Part shown: positions 13,431-15,334 of the stretch, piece after piece
How the letters are laid out: each line of letters starts with the position of its first letter
How positions within the stretch are numbered: position 1 is the first letter of the stretch
Assembly (NCBI GenBank): GCA_014729945.1
Contig: WJJC01000057.1
Coordinates: forward strand, 1-15,334
Length of the DNA: 15,334 nucleotides
Source of the DNA: Candidatus Bathyarchaeota archaeon
GTDB lineage: Archaea > Thermoproteota > Bathyarchaeia > TCS64
Direction of reading: 5' to 3'
Translations under genes and position numbers: made by a program
The notes under the pieces: generated by a model
The model's database searches: none
Told to the model about the DNA's origin: nothing
Seen by the model: only the letters and a program-made list of their open reading frames with translations

Positions 13431-14651
13431 CTACTTTAGGCGGTTATAGTCAAAGGTTTTCCCAGGGTCAACTACAGGTGCATCAACTGGGAATAGATCA
13501 GTATACTTTAACCCGCTCCCAGTGTTGAACAGGACTACTTTGTCAGTCTTATCCACTGAGCCCTTGTCCAGCATCTTTCTGAGAGCCGCATAGGTGGCTG
13601 CTCCCTCGGGGCAGACGAACATTCCCTCATGTTTACCTATGTCGGATACACCCTCCATGATCTCTTCATCGCTGACTGCTATGCACTCCCCACCGCTCTC
13701 ACGGGCAGCGTTCAAGACCAAGAAGTCTCCCAGGGCTTTGGGTACTCTTAACCCAGCTGCTTTGGTCTCCGCGTCCTCAAAGAACTGGGATTCATCTGCT
13801 CCTTCTTGATAGGCCTTAACTATGGGTGCACAGCCTTTCGCTTGTACGGAGACCATTCTCGGCCGCTCGCTGCCTATCCATCCCAGCGCCTCCAACTCAT
13901 CGAATACCTTCCACATACCTATTATCCCGGTTCCGCCGCCTGTGGGGTAGATGATTACATCGGGTAGCTTCCAGTCCATCTGTTCAGCTACCTCTATTCC
14001 CATGGTTTTCTTACCCTCAACCCGGTAGGGTTCTCCCAGTGTGGCTACGTTGAACCACTGCATTTCATCCATGCCTTCTTTCACTAGTTTACCAGCGTCG
14101 GTGATGAGGCCATCAATAAGCACTACTTTGGCGCCCACCACCTGGCACTCCACCATGTTAACCTTGGGGGCATCCTTGGGCATGAATACGTAGACCTTCA
14201 TACCGGCTCTTGCCCCATACGCAGCCATGGCCCCTGCAGCGTTCCCAGCTGAGGGCAGGGCTACGCTTTTGATACCCAGTTCTTTTGCTTTACTTATGGC
14301 CATTCCGAGACCCCTCGCCTTGAATGTACCGGTGGGGATAATGCCCTCGTCTTTGATCCATAGGTTCTTGAGACCTATCTCCTTACCTAGTCTGGGTACA
14401 TTTGTTAACGGGGTCCAGCCCTCACCCAGAGATACAATGTTTCTTCTATCCTTCACGGGTAGTAGCTCAAAGTATCGCCACATGGAGGCCTCTCTTCCCA
14501 CCAGGTCCCGCCGGGTAAGGGATTCCTTAATTTTCTCCAAGTCATACTTGGCGAATAATGGTTTTCCACATTTCTTACAAACAGTCTGCACTTCACCAGC
14601 GACATGTGTCTCACTGCATGCAGTGCACTCAAGATGAGTATAATAGCTCAT
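13431..14651 (-). CDS. thrC: Threonine synthase
   Basis: A 406-residue fold-type II PLP enzyme that turns O-phosphohomoserine into threonine. The N-terminus holds a zinc-ribbon-like CxxC pair, Cys9/Cys12 and Cys25/Cys28, found in many archaeal threonine synthases. SLGEGWTPL (74-82) is typical. Lys111 in PTGTFKARG is the Schiff-base lysine; SAGNAAGA (134-141) binds the substrate and TGGGTG (237-242) the PLP phosphate. The length fits the family. Close relatives include cysteate synthase, but nothing here favours that. ATG 14651 has no SD and lies about 27 bases from the centre of a clear TATA box, so the mRNA is probably leaderless. Confidence 0.94.
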   Translation of the reverse strand: MSYYTHLECTACSETHVAGEVQTVCKKCGKPLFAKYDLEKIKESLTRRDLVGREASMWRYFELLPVKDRRNIVSLGEGWTPLTNVPRLGKEIGLKNLWIKDEGIIPTGTFKARGLGMAISKAKELGIKSVALPSAGNAAGAMAAYGARAGMKVYVFMPKDAPKVNMVECQVVGAKVVLIDGLITDAGKLVKEGMDEMQWFNVATLGEPYRVEGKKTMGIEVAEQMDWKLPDVIIYPTGGGTGIIGMWKVFDELEALGWIGSERPRMVSVQAKGCAPIVKAYQEGADESQFFEDAETKAAGLRVPKALGDFLVLNAARESGGECIAVSDEEIMEGVSDIGKHEGMFVCPEGAATYAALRKMLDKGSVDKTDKVVLFNTGSGLKYTDLFPVDAPVVDPGKTFDYNRLK

Positions 14652-14674
14652 AGTTATCGTGTTAAAAGAGGAGG

Positions 14675-14682
14675 ATATAAAA
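14675..14682 (-). promoter_or_regulatory. TATA box of thrC
   Basis: The minus strand reads CTTTTATATC around this point, a good archaeal TATA box. Its centre is about 27 bases from ATG 14651, which puts the transcript start on or next to the start codon. It lies in the 50-base gap after the DUF169 gene. Confidence 0.65.
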
Positions 14683-14701
14683 GATAACGTTTAGGTATAT
14701 C

Positions 14702-15334
14702 TCACCTGTATTGGAGGTTCAGACGACGATCCTCGCCACCGTAGCCCTTGATTTTCTTACCCTCTGAGTCTCTCTGACCCATCAGGTTAGCTATCTCAGC
14801 ATATCCCTCCGATAGCATGTACTCGGGGTTCATGCTGAAACGGGTGGGTATAGAGCTGGTAGCGGGTTGATCCATACCCTCCACCACTCTCTCAATCTGG
14901 CTTCGTGGGATGGTGAATATCATCTCATAGTCCTGGGTTCCAGCGTATCCCCTGTCCCCCCTGCAGGGCACTGATGCCTGACACTCTTCTTTGAGCATAG
15001 CCGGTACGACAGCGTAGACGCAGGCCGAGTGACCCCCCAGAACCGTTGTTATGTCTCTTCCATCCTCATACGCTAAACCTAATAATAAACGAAGTAACTG
15101 GGCTGAGTCACAGTAAACAATGGCCACGTCGGGTTCAAAATCCGCGGTAGTAAGGGGAGCCGAAACCACACCCACATATTTTCCCGTCTCGAAACGGGGA
15201 AACTCACGGGCCCAGTTAGCCCCAGCCTCAAGAGACTTTACACCATGAGGATAACGGGTCTTACCCTCAAAGAAATACTCCGGGGGCTCAGCTAAACCGA
15301 ATCCGATGACGGGCTCGGGGCACCACATATCTTC
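14702..15334 (-). CDS. DUF169 family protein (COG2043), start outside the window
   Basis: At least 210 codons, open to the window edge. The segment around the first internal ATG (15328) reads ED-MWCPEPVIGFGL, and the two codons before it are also open, so the true N-terminus lies beyond the window. FEPDVAIVYCDSAQLLRLLLG, the HSACVYAVVPA segment, the SVPCRGDRGYAG loop and the IPRSQIERVVEGM helix match what I know of the DUF169/COG2043 family of archaea and some bacteria. Conserved cysteines (in MWC, SAC and VPC) are present. No reaction is known for the family, to my knowledge. It lies upstream of thrC on the same strand, but thrC has its own TATA box, so the two need not be co-transcribed. 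Confidence 0.82.
   Translation of the reverse strand, partial: EDMWCPEPVIGFGLAEPPEYFFEGKTRYPHGVKSLEAGANWAREFPRFETGKYVGVVSAPLTTADFEPDVAIVYCDSAQLLRLLLGLAYEDGRDITTVLGGHSACVYAVVPAMLKEECQASVPCRGDRGYAGTQDYEMIFTIPRSQIERVVEGMDQPATSSIPTRFSMNPEYMLSEGYAEIANLMGQRDSEGKKIKGYGGEDRRLNLQYR

Noticed and set aside
14227..14637. 136-codon plus-strand open frame across thrC
   Set aside because: It is antisense to threonine synthase with all its active-site motifs; no independent coding signal.

Overview
The window looks like chromosomal DNA of an archaeon. The evidence is: ribosomal proteins of archaeal/eukaryotic type (uL13, uS9, eL13), an archaeal pantoate kinase, a DUF169 protein, TATA-box promoters at the expected distance from starts, and Shine-Dalgarno sites matching GGAGGTGATC inside operons. 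As far as I know, the eukaryote-like eL13 is found in archaea mainly in TACK/Asgard-type lineages and not in most Euryarchaeota, so I lean to a TACK or Asgard archaeon (for example Bathyarchaeia or Thorarchaeia). The sequence alone does not settle this. About half of the starts are GTG or TTG.

Layout. (1) Bases 1-4653, minus strand: a histidine biosynthesis operon in the order hisG, hisD, hisC, a HAD-superfamily phosphatase, hisB (cut by the window edge). All four junctions are 4-base stop/start overlaps. The HAD protein is the obvious candidate for the histidinol-phosphate phosphatase step. (2) Bases 4654-5008: a divergent regulatory region holding the ribosomal-protein promoter and inverted repeats. 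(3) Bases 5009-6174, plus strand: uL13, uS9, eL13. (4) Bases 6243-10515, plus strand: a winged-helix regulator with a palindrome at its own promoter, then two ABC exporter half-transporters. One half has a degenerate and the other a consensus ATP site, as in TM287/288- or BmrCD-type heterodimers. (5) Bases 10516-10869: no intact gene, but the decayed remains of a VapC-type PIN-domain toxin gene. (6) Bases 10870-12036, minus: a MalY/PatB-like PLP enzyme. (7) Bases 12176-12433, plus: a small orphan protein that looks like a dimeric alpha/beta-barrel. (8) Bases 12480-15334, minus: pantoate kinase (archaeal CoA synthesis), threonine synthase, and a DUF169 protein cut by the window edge.

Most of the window is core metabolism and translation. 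The less ordinary items are the HAD gene between hisC and hisB, a shortened metal-motif loop in HisB, the regulator/exporter cassette with its palindrome, the vapC relic, and a contrast between promoter-proximal genes that look leaderless or nearly so and operon-internal genes with strong SD sites. I saw no tRNA, rRNA, CRISPR array or insertion sequence, and nothing that clearly amounts to a new multi-gene system.
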